Counted from the first letter of the stretch, positions 35,981 through 46,144 are shown. The stretch is 64,000 nucleotides of DNA from Hydrogenophaga palleronii NBRC 102513 (GCF_001571225.1 NZ_BCTJ01000009.1:1-64000), one strand, 5' to 3'. Notes: a model not told the origin generated them from the sequence alone. A program made the numbers and translations.

Positions 35981-38398
35981 ATGAAACGCGACATCGTCAA
36001 CCTCGAACCCGGCACCGAACAACCCACGCCGATCGCGCCCGTCACCGAAGACCAGCGCTACATCGGTGTGCCCGTGCCGCGCAGCGGCATCGAGCGTCTC
36101 ACGCAGGGCCTGGGCCAGTACATCGACGACATCGAGCTGCCGCGCCTGGCGCACGTGGTGTACTGGCGCAGCCCGGTGGCCCACATGCGCATCAAGGCCG
36201 TGCACGGCGACGCGGCGCGCACCATGCCCGGTGTGCTCATGGTGGCCGACGGCCAGGACCTGGCCAAGGTCTGCAAGCCCTGGGTGGCGGTGCTGGGGCA
36301 CCTCGCGGGCATGAAATCCGCACCGCAAAACGCACTCGCCGTGGACCGCGCCTGCTGGCAGGGCGAGCCGGTGGTGGCGGTGGTGGCCGAGACACGTGCG
36401 CAAGCCGAAGATGCGCTGCAGCACATCATGGTGGACTGGGAAGAGCTGCCTCTGGCCACCGACATGGAGCGCGCACTTGACGAAGGCGCCGCGCCGATTC
36501 ACGACACACTGGGCGACAACCTGTGCTTCACGCGCAGCCTGGACGTGGGCGATGTGGACAAGGTCTTCGCCGAAGCCGACGTGGTGGCCGAAACCACTTT
36601 CGAGTTTGGCCGCCACACCGGCGTGACGCTGGAGCCACGCGGACAGATCGCGCACTGGAACCCGGCTGAGCAGCGCCTGACGGTCTACCACTCGTGCCAG
36701 GCGCCGCACATGATGCAGGACCTGTACGGCCGCCAGTTCGATCTGCCCGCCAGCGCCATCCGCGTGCTCTGCAAGGACGTGGGTGGCTCCTTCGGCCTCA
36801 AGGTGCACGCCTACCCGGACGACTTCGCCACCGTGGCCCTGTCCATCCTACTGGGCCGACCGGTTAAGTTCGTGGCCGACCGCCTGGAGAGCTTCACCAG
36901 CGACATCCACGCGCGCCACCACCGCGTCCAGGCCCGCATCGCCGTCAACAACGACGGCGAGATCCTGGGCTTCGACATGCACGACCTCACCGGCATCGGC
37001 CCGTACTCGATGTTCCCGCGCACCAGCGCGATCGAGGGCAACCAGGTCGTCAACCTGGTGGGCGGGCCATACAAGCACAAGCACTACCGTGCCAAGCTCG
37101 ACGTGGTGTTCCAGAACAAGACCCCCACCTGCCAGTACCGCGGCGTGGGTCACCCTATTGCCTGCGCGGTGACGGAGGGCCTGGTGGACCTCGCGGCGCA
37201 GAAGATCGGCATGGACCCGCTGGAAATCCGCGCCAGGAACGTGATCCCCGACGATGCTTACCCGGCCACTGGCGCCTCGGGCATCAAGCTTGAGGTGCTG
37301 TCGCACGAGGCCAGCCTGAAGAAGCTGCGCGAGCTGATGCACTACGACGCGCTGCGCGCCGAACAGTCTGCGCTGCGCAAGCAGGGGATCCACCGCGGCA
37401 TCGGCTTCGCCACGGTGATCGAGCTCACCAACCCCAGCGCCGCTTTCTACGGCGTGGGCGGCGCGCGCATTGCCTCACAGGATGGTGCCACCGTGCGGCT
37501 GGACCCGGAGGGCGACATCACCGTGCTGGTGAGCGTGGGCGAACAAGGCCAGGGCACCGAAGGCATCTACCGCCAGATCGCGGCCGACGCGGTGGGTGTG
37601 GACATCAGCAAGGTGAAGGTCATCACTGGCGACACCGACATGACGCCCTACGGCGGCGGCACCTGGGCCTCGCGCGGTGCGGGCATCGGCGGCGAAGCGG
37701 TGCTGCTCGCGGGTCAGGCGCTGCGCGAGAGCATCCTCAAGCTGGCGGCCGTGATTCTCCAGCGCGAGGTGGACACGCTGGCACTGCGCCGCGACCGCGT
37801 GGTGGACGCCGACGGCGGCGCGGAACTGCTGCCGCTGGCCGAGCTGGGCCGCATCGCCTACTTCCGCTCCGACACCCTGCCGCCCGACTTCACGCCCGAG
37901 CTGATGGTGACGCGCCACTACGCGCAGCGCGACTACCCCTTCATCTTCACCAACGGCGTGCAAGCCTCCTACGTGGAGGTCGACCCCGAGACCGGCTTCG
38001 TGCGCCTGCTCAAGCACTGGGCGGTGGAGGATTGCGGCCGCGTGCTCAATCCCATGCTGGTGGACGAGCAGATGCGTGGTGCCATCGTGCAGGGCATCGG
38101 CGGTGCGCTGTTCGAGGAGTGCCTGTACGACGACGCCGGCCTGATGCTCAACGCCAACATGGCCGACTACCTGGTGCCCATGTCGGCCGAAATGCCCGAC
38201 ATCGAGGTGGCCCACATCATGACGCCCACGCGCAGCTCCAAGCTGGGTGCCAAGGGCGCGGGCGAGGCGGGCACCGCGGGCGCACCCGCGGCGGTGATGA
38301 ACGCCATCAACGACGCGATCGCGCCTTTCGGCGCCCACGTGCATTCTCAGCCGATCACGCCGGAGAAGCTGCTGCGCGCGCTGGGCAAGGTGGCCTGA
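35981..38398 (+). CDS. Molybdenum hydroxylase large subunit (xanthine dehydrogenase/CoxL family)
   Basis: An 805-aa catalytic subunit binding the molybdenum-cytosine/pterin cofactor. Cofactor motifs GEQGQGTEG and DVGGSFGLK are seen, and the catalytic Glu762 lies in GAGEAGTAG. The active-site loop reads CQYRGVGHP near residue 384, not the AYRCSFR of form I CO dehydrogenase, so it is not a CO dehydrogenase. Such enzymes hydroxylate N-heterocycles, aldehydes or aromatic rings. The linked TRAP transporter suggests a soluble organic acid substrate, but its identity is unknown. Confidence 0.94.
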   Translation: MKRDIVNLEPGTEQPTPIAPVTEDQRYIGVPVPRSGIERLTQGLGQYIDDIELPRLAHVVYWRSPVAHMRIKAVHGDAARTMPGVLMVADGQDLAKVCKPWVAVLGHLAGMKSAPQNALAVDRACWQGEPVVAVVAETRAQAEDALQHIMVDWEELPLATDMERALDEGAAPIHDTLGDNLCFTRSLDVGDVDKVFAEADVVAETTFEFGRHTGVTLEPRGQIAHWNPAEQRLTVYHSCQAPHMMQDLYGRQFDLPASAIRVLCKDVGGSFGLKVHAYPDDFATVALSILLGRPVKFVADRLESFTSDIHARHHRVQARIAVNNDGEILGFDMHDLTGIGPYSMFPRTSAIEGNQVVNLVGGPYKHKHYRAKLDVVFQNKTPTCQYRGVGHPIACAVTEGLVDLAAQKIGMDPLEIRARNVIPDDAYPATGASGIKLEVLSHEASLKKLRELMHYDALRAEQSALRKQGIHRGIGFATVIELTNPSAAFYGVGGARIASQDGATVRLDPEGDITVLVSVGEQGQGTEGIYRQIAADAVGVDISKVKVITGDTDMTPYGGGTWASRGAGIGGEAVLLAGQALRESILKLAAVILQREVDTLALRRDRVVDADGGAELLPLAELGRIAYFRSDTLPPDFTPELMVTRHYAQRDYPFIFTNGVQASYVEVDPETGFVRLLKHWAVEDCGRVLNPMLVDEQMRGAIVQGIGGALFEECLYDDAGLMLNANMADYLVPMSAEMPDIEVAHIMTPTRSSKLGAKGAGEAGTAGAPAAVMNAINDAIAPFGAHVHSQPITPEKLLRALGKVA

Positions 38399-38416
38399 GA
38401 AGCGCGGGCAGGGTGC

Positions 38417-38806
38417 TCACCACTGCCCACTCTCCATCCGGATCGCCACCTCGCAGTCGTCGAAGATCTCCAGCTTGGCAATCTTCACGCGCACGCCGAT
38501 CACGCCGGGCAGTTGCATCAGGCGGCGCGTGAGTTTGCCGATCAGGCTCTCCAGCAGGTTCACGTGTTCGGCGGTGCACTCGTCGATGATGATCTGGCGC
38601 ACTTTGCGGTAGTCGAGCACGTGGCCGATGTCGTCGTCGTGTGGCAGCAGCGGCTGGGTGCCCTGGTTGAGTTCGGCGTCAACCTGGATCGGCTGCGGGC
38701 TCGATTTCTCGTGATCGAGGATGCCGAGGTTGGCGTCGAAACGCAGGCCCGTAAGGGTGAGGATCTGCTGGCCTTGCTGCGGGGCGGTGTCGGAGGTATT
38801 GGTCAT
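38417..38806 (-). CDS. FolB/FolX-fold dihydroneopterin aldolase or epimerase
   Basis: A 129-aa tunnelling-fold enzyme. ANLGILDHEK holds the pterin-anchoring glutamate and AKLEIFDDCEVAIRM the lysine-containing strand. The latter resembles FolX (dihydroneopterin triphosphate epimerase) more than FolB. It starts four bases inside the upstream FolB-like gene (ATGA). Together with FolM upstream, a role in tetrahydromonapterin synthesis is plausible. Assignment between FolB and FolX is uncertain. Confidence 0.85.
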   Translation of the reverse strand: MTNTSDTAPQQGQQILTLTGLRFDANLGILDHEKSSPQPIQVDAELNQGTQPLLPHDDDIGHVLDYRKVRQIIIDECTAEHVNLLESLIGKLTRRLMQLPGVIGVRVKIAKLEIFDDCEVAIRMESGQW

Positions 38807-39222
38807 TGTTTTGTACCCGGGGTGTCGGACCGGAACCGGAACACTTCGACCCCGACGGCCTCGCAATCAGGGTAGACATCGGGTTTGCTGGTGGACAGGC
38901 GCACCGCCTGGACATCCGGGTGCTGCAGCAGCCGCTGCACCAGGTCGTCGCACAGCGTTTCCTGCAGGCCGATGGGGCCCTGGCCGATGCGCTCGGCCAC
39001 CACGGCGCGGACGAAGTCGTAGTCCACCACTTCGTCCAGGCGGTCCGTGCTCGGCGTCGATCGGGCGTAAGGCACATAGAGCTCCACGTCGATCCAGATG
39101 CGTTGCGCGCCGGTCTTCTCGAAATCGTGCACGCCGATCTGCACCCACACCTCGTGCCGGCGCAGGAACAGCTTGCGGCAGGTGCGCATCAGGTCTTGCA
39201 TGTCAGCGGGGGCGGTGGTCAC
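38803..39222 (-). CDS. folB: Dihydroneopterin aldolase (FolB-like)
   Basis: A 139-aa enzyme converting dihydroneopterin to hydroxymethyl-dihydropterin in folate synthesis. VQIGVHDFEKTGAQRIWIDV and STSKPDVYPDCEAVGVEV carry the family's catalytic Glu and Lys regions. The GTG at 39222 is chosen because aaggag stands nine bases upstream, even though it overlaps the folM end by 20 bp. It is the first of two adjacent genes with the same fold. Confidence 0.88.
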   Translation of the reverse strand: MTTAPADMQDLMRTCRKLFLRRHEVWVQIGVHDFEKTGAQRIWIDVELYVPYARSTPSTDRLDEVVDYDFVRAVVAERIGQGPIGLQETLCDDLVQRLLQHPDVQAVRLSTSKPDVYPDCEAVGVEVFRFRSDTPGTKQ

Positions 39223-40003
39223 GCTCGGACTCCTTGAACAGTTCATCGACGACAAACATCACATCGCGCTCCAGCGGCACGAGGTGCTGGCCATTGTCGA
39301 CACAGAGGGTGGTGCCGGTCACGGAGGGATTGCCCGCCAGGAACAGGCAGGCCTGCGCGACGTCGGCCGGGCGGATCGGCTTGCGCAGCAGGTTGATCCG
39401 GCTGGCGCGTTCGAAGTTCTCCGGGTCCTGCGGGCCGCTCAGGTACATGAGGCCGGGTGCGACGCCGCACACGCGGACCCGGGGCGCCAGCGCCTGCGCC
39501 TGCAGGGCCACGACGCGCTCCAGCGCCAGCTTGGAGGTGGTGTAGGAAAAATAGTCCGGGTTCAGGTTGTAGACCTTCTGGTCGAGCACATGGACCACGC
39601 AGGCGTCGGTGCTGCTGCCAGCCGCGTGCTGCCGGGCGAGTTCGCGCCCGAGCAACAGCGGTGCGATGAGGTTGACCTCCAGCAGCGCCCTGGCGCGCTC
39701 GGGGTCGAATGCGGCGCCGGTGTCGGGTTCGAACTGGGAGGCGTTGTTGAGCACCGCACGCAGCGGGCCGCTTCGGCGCTCGACCTCGTCCATCATCGCC
39801 AGCACCTCGTCCTGCTGCGCCAGATCCGCCTGCACGGTTTCGACAGACAGGCCTGCCTGTCGCAATTCCGCACGCAGGCGCTCGGCATGATCGCTGGAGT
39901 GGTGGTAGTGGCACCAAACCTCCCAGCCCGCGTGCGCGAAGGCCCGCACCAGTTCGGCGCCCAGGCGCTGCGCGCCACCCGTCACAAGTACCCGGTCAGC
40001 CAT
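39203..40003 (-). CDS. folM: FolM-like pteridine reductase (SDR family)
   Basis: A 266-aa SDR enzyme. The cofactor loop is TGGAQRLG, the arginine-type form seen in pteridine reductases and FolM, and the active site is YFSYTTSKLAL. The adjacent LDQKVYNLNPDY is also typical of FolM/PTR1. It is predicted to reduce dihydromonapterin or dihydrofolate with NADPH. It is directly followed by two FolB-fold genes, which supports the assignment. Confidence 0.85.
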   Translation of the reverse strand: MADRVLVTGGAQRLGAELVRAFAHAGWEVWCHYHHSSDHAERLRAELRQAGLSVETVQADLAQQDEVLAMMDEVERRSGPLRAVLNNASQFEPDTGAAFDPERARALLEVNLIAPLLLGRELARQHAAGSSTDACVVHVLDQKVYNLNPDYFSYTTSKLALERVVALQAQALAPRVRVCGVAPGLMYLSGPQDPENFERASRINLLRKPIRPADVAQACLFLAGNPSVTGTTLCVDNGQHLVPLERDVMFVVDELFKESERDHRPR

Positions 40004-40745
40004 GGGGGGACGCCGCCTCCAGCAAACCGCGAACGAAGAACGACAGATCCTGCGCAAAGTAAAGGCGATGGGCGGGGCTCAGCAGAAAATCCTCGTGCAG
40101 GACCTTGATGAACACGCAGCCTTTGCGGCCGGTGCCGGCCTCGGTCTGGATCAGGGGGTTGAGCACATAACCCTCCCGCTCGGCGCCCACCAGGCAGGAG
40201 TGAAGTCCGGGATGGTTCTCGAACACGGCTCTTGCATTGTTGTCAGCCGGCGGTGTGGGCGCCCAGAACACGAGGTTGACCTTGCGCACATTGAGTTCGA
40301 GCCGGAAGTGCAAGGTGGCCGGTGGTGGCGCGTCGGACGGCATGGACACCGTGTAGTCGGTGATGAAGCCTCGGGACTGGTGTTCGATGCGCGCGTTCGC
40401 CAGCGCACCCGGCCCCGCCAGCGGTGCCAGGTTTTCCTGCAGTGCCTTGGGCACTTCCTTCTCCAGCAGCAGGGAGGTGAGCTGGCGCAGCTTGCGCGAG
40501 CCGCCGTCCCCGAACACCAGGGCAATCACGATCAGGCCCAGCGGAAGCCCCACGGTCAGGATCGACACGGCCGCGGCGATGGCCTCCTTGTCGCGCGCCA
40601 GCATGCCACTCACCAGCAGGCCCAGTGCGTTGGCCAGGGTGAGCAGCATAATGGCCGCGAGGCCCAGCTTGGCCCATCCTGGCAGCGCCAGCATTTTCAG
40701 CCAGCGAATGAGGTCGCTGGACGTCCGCAAACCTTCTTCACTCAT
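39996..40745 (-). CDS. Hypothetical membrane-anchored protein
   Basis: A 249-aa protein of unknown family. Two hydrophobic segments lie at about residues 24-47 (LGLAAIMLLTLANALGLLVS) and 60-77 (ILTVGLPLGLIVIALVFG), followed by a soluble domain of about 165 residues. Its start codon shares two bases with the divergent methyltransferase start, and its stop overlaps folM by 8 bp, making it the first gene of that minus-strand run. An aaggga stretch upstream supports the ATG at 40745. Confidence 0.75.
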   Translation of the reverse strand: MSEEGLRTSSDLIRWLKMLALPGWAKLGLAAIMLLTLANALGLLVSGMLARDKEAIAAAVSILTVGLPLGLIVIALVFGDGGSRKLRQLTSLLLEKEVPKALQENLAPLAGPGALANARIEHQSRGFITDYTVSMPSDAPPPATLHFRLELNVRKVNLVFWAPTPPADNNARAVFENHPGLHSCLVGAEREGYVLNPLIQTEAGTGRKGCVFIKVLHEDFLLSPAHRLYFAQDLSFFVRGLLEAASPHG

Positions 40746-41865
40746 GGTGCCAGTTTCCCTTTCAGACCCAGCGGTGGATGACCTGCCCGGGATTATCCGA
40801 CACCACATCGCGCAGCACGGCGGCTGGTTGCCGTTTGACCGCTTCATGGCGATCGCGCTCTACGAACCCGGCCTGGGTTACTACGCCAACGCACGCGCCA
40901 AGTTCGGCCAGCTGGCGAAAGACGGCAGCGATTTCGTCACCGCACCCGAACTCACACCGCTGTTTGGCCAGACGCTGGCGCGCCAGGTGGCGCAGGCCCT
41001 CGCCGCCAGCGGCACCGACGAGGTGTGGGAGTTCGGTGCCGGCACCGGCGCGCTCGCGCTGCAGGTGATCGAGGCGCTGGACGCGCTCGGCCAGCCGCTG
41101 CGCCGCTACACCATCGTTGATTTGTCGGGCAGCCTGCGCGAGCGCCAGCGCGCCACACTGGGCGCCCACGCCGAGCGTGTGCACTGGGCCGATGCCCTGC
41201 CGGATACGCTGCATGGCGTGGTACTCGGCAACGAGGTGCTCGACGCGATGCCGGTGCGCCTGCTGGCGCGCGTGGGCGGTGTGTGGCACGAGCGCGGCGT
41301 GGCGCTGGACGCGGCGGGCGCCCTGGCCTGGGCCGACCGCGCCACCGAGGCACGGCCGCCGCTCGAGGTGGATGGCGAGCACGACTACGTCACCGAAATT
41401 CACCCGCAGGGCGAGGCCTTCGTGCGCACCCTGGCCGACCGCCTGCAACGCGGCGCCGCCTTCCTGCTCGATTACGGCTTCCCTGAGGCCGAGTACTACC
41501 ACCCGCAGCGCGCCATGGGCACGCTGATCTGCCACCGCCAGCACCGCAGCGACAGCGATCCGCTGAGCGACCTGGGCGAGAAGGACATCACCGCCCACGT
41601 GAACTTCACCGGCATCGCCCTGGCCGCGCAGGACGCCGGCCTGGACGTGCTGGGCTACACCAGCCAGGGCCGCTTCCTCATCAACTGCGGCCTGCTCGAC
41701 GTGGCGCAACACGCCGATGTGCGGCAGAACGCGATGATGCAGAAGCTGGTGAACGAGCACGAGATGGGCGAGTTGTTCAAGGTCATCGCGCTCGCGCCCG
41801 CCGGCACCGGCGCGGCCTGGCTGCCGCTGGGTTTTGCCGCGGGCGACCGCACGCACAGGCTCTGA
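40744..41865 (+). CDS. MidA/NDUFAF7-like class I SAM-dependent methyltransferase
   Basis: A 373-aa methyltransferase. The hallmark N-terminal segment is GGWLPFDRFMAIALYEPGLGYYAN, the SAM loop is EFGAGTGALALQ, and VLGNEVLDAMPV is the conserved motif. The eukaryotic homologue NDUFAF7 methylates an arginine of complex I; bacterial function is not settled. The ATG at 40744 has no clear ribosome-binding site and an in-frame GTG at 40774 is an alternative. Confidence 0.9.
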   Translation: MVPVSLSDPAVDDLPGIIRHHIAQHGGWLPFDRFMAIALYEPGLGYYANARAKFGQLAKDGSDFVTAPELTPLFGQTLARQVAQALAASGTDEVWEFGAGTGALALQVIEALDALGQPLRRYTIVDLSGSLRERQRATLGAHAERVHWADALPDTLHGVVLGNEVLDAMPVRLLARVGGVWHERGVALDAAGALAWADRATEARPPLEVDGEHDYVTEIHPQGEAFVRTLADRLQRGAAFLLDYGFPEAEYYHPQRAMGTLICHRQHRSDSDPLSDLGEKDITAHVNFTGIALAAQDAGLDVLGYTSQGRFLINCGLLDVAQHADVRQNAMMQKLVNEHEMGELFKVIALAPAGTGAAWLPLGFAAGDRTHRL

Positions 41866-41867
41866 CC

Positions 41868-42062
41868 ATGATCCGCTGGATGATCGTCATCTTCCTGGCC
41901 CTGCTGCTCATCAGCTGGTTCACGCCGCTGCTGCGCAAGCTGGGCTTCGGCAAGCTGCCGGGCGATTTCCGCTTCACCGCCTTCGGCCGCGAGTGGTTCC
42001 TGCCCTTCGCCACCACCGTCGTGCTGAGCATGCTGGCCAGCCTGATCGGTTACCTGGTCTGA
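41868..42062 (+). CDS. DUF2905 small membrane protein
   Basis: A 64-aa protein with two hydrophobic segments (residues 5-22 and 47-63) and the DUF2905 signature RKLGFGKLPGDFRF. Function unknown. It starts two bases after the methyltransferase stop, so the two are cotranscribed. Confidence 0.9.
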   Translation: MIRWMIVIFLALLLISWFTPLLRKLGFGKLPGDFRFTAFGREWFLPFATTVVLSMLASLIGYLV

Positions 42063-42102
42063 GCCGGCTTGAAATCGGCCGCAGCGCAGGCATCTTGCTG
42101 AA

Positions 42103-42549
42103 ATGACCACCGATCCCCTGCACATCGTCTGCCCGCACTGCCACACCACCAACCGCGTGGCGCGCGATGCCCTGGGCCAGGCGCCCGATTGCGGCAAATG
42201 CCACCGCCCCCTCTTCGACGGCCACCCGGCCGCGCTCGACGCGGATGCGTTCGAAAAACACGTGGCCCGTTCGCAGATCCCGGTGCTGGTGGATTTCTGG
42301 GCGCCGTGGTGCGGGCCCTGCCGCAGCATGGCGCCGCAGTTCGAGGCGGCAGCACGTGAGCTGGAGCCGCAGATGCGGCTGGCCAAGCTGAACACCGAAG
42401 AAGCCCAGGCGCTGGCGGCGCGGCTGCAGATCCGCAGCATTCCCACGCTGGCGCTGTTCGTGGGGGGCCGCGAGGTGGCGCGCCAGCCCGGCGCCATGGG
42501 CGCGGCCGACATCGTGCGCTGGGCGCGCGCGCACCTGCCGCGGGCCTGA
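42103..42549 (+). CDS. trxC: Thioredoxin 2
   Basis: A 148-aa cytoplasmic disulfide reductase. An N-terminal zinc ribbon (CPHC near residue 10 and CGKC near residue 30) precedes the thioredoxin domain with WCGPC near residues 68-72 and the cis-proline in SIPTLALF. Zinc-binding thioredoxins respond to oxidative stress and are reduced by thioredoxin reductase. Confidence 0.97.
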   Translation: MTTDPLHIVCPHCHTTNRVARDALGQAPDCGKCHRPLFDGHPAALDADAFEKHVARSQIPVLVDFWAPWCGPCRSMAPQFEAAARELEPQMRLAKLNTEEAQALAARLQIRSIPTLALFVGGREVARQPGAMGAADIVRWARAHLPRA

Positions 42550-42550
42550 G

Positions 42551-42578
42551 TTCGGCCCGTTGGCTTCGGCCCGTTGGC
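42551..42578. repeat. Perfect 14-bp tandem duplication
   Basis: The 14-mer ttcggcccgttggc occurs twice head to tail immediately after the trxC stop, in the 92-bp gap before glk. Confidence 0.9.
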
Positions 42579-42641
42579 GGTCGAAGATTTCACCGCAATA
42601 GGCGCTATCGTTGAGGCTCCTCGGGCCTTCCTCTTTTCAGC

Positions 42642-43616
42642 ATGTCTTCATCTTCGAACACAGGCCGTCTGTTGGCCGATGTCGGTGGCACCAATGCGCG
42701 GCTGGCCTGGCAAGCCGGGCCCGGTGCCGCCATCGAACACATCCAGGTGCTGCCGGTGGCCGACCACCCCAGCCTGCAGGCGGCGATCCGCGTGTACCTG
42801 GACGGCCTGGGCCGCCAGCCGGCGCTGGCGGCCATCGCCATGGCCAACCCGGTCACCGGTGACCGGGTCACCATGACCAACCACAACTGGACGTTCTCGC
42901 AGGCCGCCCTGCGCGACGAACTCGGCCTGCGCACGCTGCGCGTGCTCAACGACTTCACCGCGCTGGCGCTGGCGCTGCCGCATCTGCCGGCAGAAGACCT
43001 GCGGCAGGTGGGCGGTGGTGCGGCCGTGGCGGGTGCGGCGCTGGGCCTGCTCGGGGCCGGCACCGGCCTGGGCGTGTCGGGCCTGCTGCCCGATGGCGCG
43101 GGCGGCTGGGTGCCGATTGCCGGCGAAGGTGGCCACGTGACGCTGCCCGCTGCCAATCCGCGCGAACGCATGCTGATGGACGTGCTGGTGCAGCGCCATG
43201 GCCACGCCTCGGCCGAGCGCGTGACCAGCGGCATGGGCCTGCTGGAGACCTGCCAGATCCTGTGCCTGGCCGACGGTGTGGACGACAGCGCCTTCACCAG
43301 CGCCGCCACCGTGACCGAGGCCGCACTGGCCGGCACGCACGCTCAGGCGGTGGAGGCCTTGCAGATCTTCTGCGGCGTGCTGGGCTCGGTGGCCGGCAAC
43401 CTGGCGCTCACGCTCGGTGCGCGCGGTGGTGTGTACGTCGGTGGTGGCGTGGTGCCGCGCCTGGGCACCTGGTTCGACCGTTCGCCCTTCCGCGAGCGTT
43501 TCGACGCCAAGGGCCGCTTCGAGGGATACCAGAGCAGCATCCCGGTCTGGGTGATCACCGCGCCGCAATCGCCGGCGCTGCTGGGCGCGGCCTGCGCGCT
43601 CGACACGCGCCCCTGA
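42642..43616 (+). CDS. glk: Glucokinase
   Basis: A 324-aa ROK-independent (Glk-type) hexokinase phosphorylating glucose with ATP. It shows the phosphate loop LADVGGTNARLAW, the segment NPVTGDRVTMTNHNWTFS that forms the sugar site, GAGTGLGVSGLLP and EGGHVTLPA. Being 1 kb upstream of the trehalose operon it could feed glucose-6-phosphate to OtsA, but the two units are separated by the convergent mscS gene. Confidence 0.96.
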   Translation: MSSSSNTGRLLADVGGTNARLAWQAGPGAAIEHIQVLPVADHPSLQAAIRVYLDGLGRQPALAAIAMANPVTGDRVTMTNHNWTFSQAALRDELGLRTLRVLNDFTALALALPHLPAEDLRQVGGGAAVAGAALGLLGAGTGLGVSGLLPDGAGGWVPIAGEGGHVTLPAANPRERMLMDVLVQRHGHASAERVTSGMGLLETCQILCLADGVDDSAFTSAATVTEAALAGTHAQAVEALQIFCGVLGSVAGNLALTLGARGGVYVGGGVVPRLGTWFDRSPFRERFDAKGRFEGYQSSIPVWVITAPQSPALLGAACALDTRP

Positions 43617-43620
43617 GTCC

Positions 43621-44547
43621 TCAGTCGGCCTGTGCGGCCGGCGCCGTGGCCTGCTGCTGGGTGATGGTGAACGGTGCCGCCTTGCCCTCGCGGTCCTGCC
43701 CGGCGTACACCATGAGGTGCGGCACCGGGATCTGGATGCCCTTGGCATCGAAGGCCGACTTCAGGCGGCGCAGGTATTCGCGCTTGATGCCCCACTGCTC
43801 GATCGGCAGGGTGCGCAGGCGGCAGCGGATGATGACGGCCGACTCGGCCCAGCTGTCCACACCGGCGATCTCCAGGTCGCCCAGGATGCGCGGCGCAAAC
43901 GCCGGGTCGCTGCGCAGTTGTGCGGCGACGTCGCGCATCACTTCCATCACTTCTTCGACGTTCTCGCGCAGCGCCACGCGCACGTCCACCACCGCGTTGC
44001 TGAAGTCTCGCGTCATGTTGATCACGGTGCTGATGTAGCCGTTGGGCACGTAGTGCACGTTGCCGTCGTAGTCGCGCAGCTGCACGTAGCGGAGCGTGAC
44101 CTGTTCCACCACACCCGAGTGCTCGCTGAGCTTGACCACGTCACCCTGGCGGATCTGGTTCTCCAGCAGCAGGAAGAAGCCGGTCACGTAGTCCTTCACC
44201 AGACTCTGTGCACCAAAGCCGACCGCCAGGCCGACGACACCGGCCGCACCCAGGATGGGCGCCACCGACACCCCGATCTCGGCCAGCACCAGCATGCCCG
44301 CCACCAGGCTCACCACCACCGTGATGAGGTAACGGAACACCTGGTCCAGCGTCTGGGCGCGCTTGGCGGCTTCGCGGTCGTCCATGCGGTCGGAGATGCG
44401 TGTGCGCAGGGTGCGCATTGCGCGCCGCGTCACGCCCACCACCAGCCAGGCCAGCGCGATGATGACCACGATGCGCAGCATGGCGGTGGCCGCGCCGCCC
44501 AGGCTGATCCACCAGCGGCTGGCGATGTCGATGAAGTTGTCGGTCAT
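43621..44547 (-). CDS. MscS family mechanosensitive channel
   Basis: A 308-aa inner-membrane channel that opens on osmotic downshock. The pore-lining helix 3 is the glycine/alanine-rich ILGAAGVVGLAVGFGAQSL followed by VKDYVTGFFLLLENQIRQGD; the beta domain and C-terminal cytoplasmic cage follow. Two hydrophobic helices precede the pore. It is separated from otsA by a terminator and so has its own promoter. Confidence 0.95.
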   Translation of the reverse strand: MTDNFIDIASRWWISLGGAATAMLRIVVIIALAWLVVGVTRRAMRTLRTRISDRMDDREAAKRAQTLDQVFRYLITVVVSLVAGMLVLAEIGVSVAPILGAAGVVGLAVGFGAQSLVKDYVTGFFLLLENQIRQGDVVKLSEHSGVVEQVTLRYVQLRDYDGNVHYVPNGYISTVINMTRDFSNAVVDVRVALRENVEEVMEVMRDVAAQLRSDPAFAPRILGDLEIAGVDSWAESAVIIRCRLRTLPIEQWGIKREYLRRLKSAFDAKGIQIPVPHLMVYAGQDREGKAAPFTITQQQATAPAAQAD

Positions 44548-44570
44548 GGGTGTCTGTCCTCCGGAACGTG

Positions 44571-44616
44571 AAAGAAAAAATGCAAGGCGGGCGCCGGCCT
44601 GGCGGCCGGCGCCCGC
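44571..44616 (-). terminator. Intrinsic terminator of the ots operon
   Basis: A 13-bp perfect stem (44587-44599 with 44604-44616) follows the otsA stop by 12 bases and is followed on the minus strand by a T-rich tract (44571-44580). Confidence 0.85.
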
Positions 44617-44628
44617 TGTGGATGGGGG

Positions 44629-46011
<1,383 letters not shown>

Positions 46012-46073
46012 GCGCTCTCGCTCCCGCCAGCGGCTACCTGCGTTGGCCTGCCGGGCGCCGATCCAGGGACACC

Positions 46074-46119
46074 GTGGAACCGGCTTTGCCGGGCCGTTGG
46101 TGTCGCCCCTTGAGGGGGA
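46074..46119. repeat. Intergenic double-hairpin repeat, copy A
   Basis: The core ggaaccggctttgccgggcc (from about 46077) is followed by the hairpin cccct-tgaggggg region (46105-46119). It sits between GH15 and otsA. Same layout as the copies at 8.1 and 56.0 kb. Confidence 0.55.
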
Positions 46120-46144
46120 AGCGCCAACGGCGCTGCGGAGTGGG

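Noticed and set aside
35981..38398. Carbon monoxide dehydrogenase
   Set aside because: The form I active-site loop AYRCSFR is absent, so only a general molybdenum hydroxylase call is supported.
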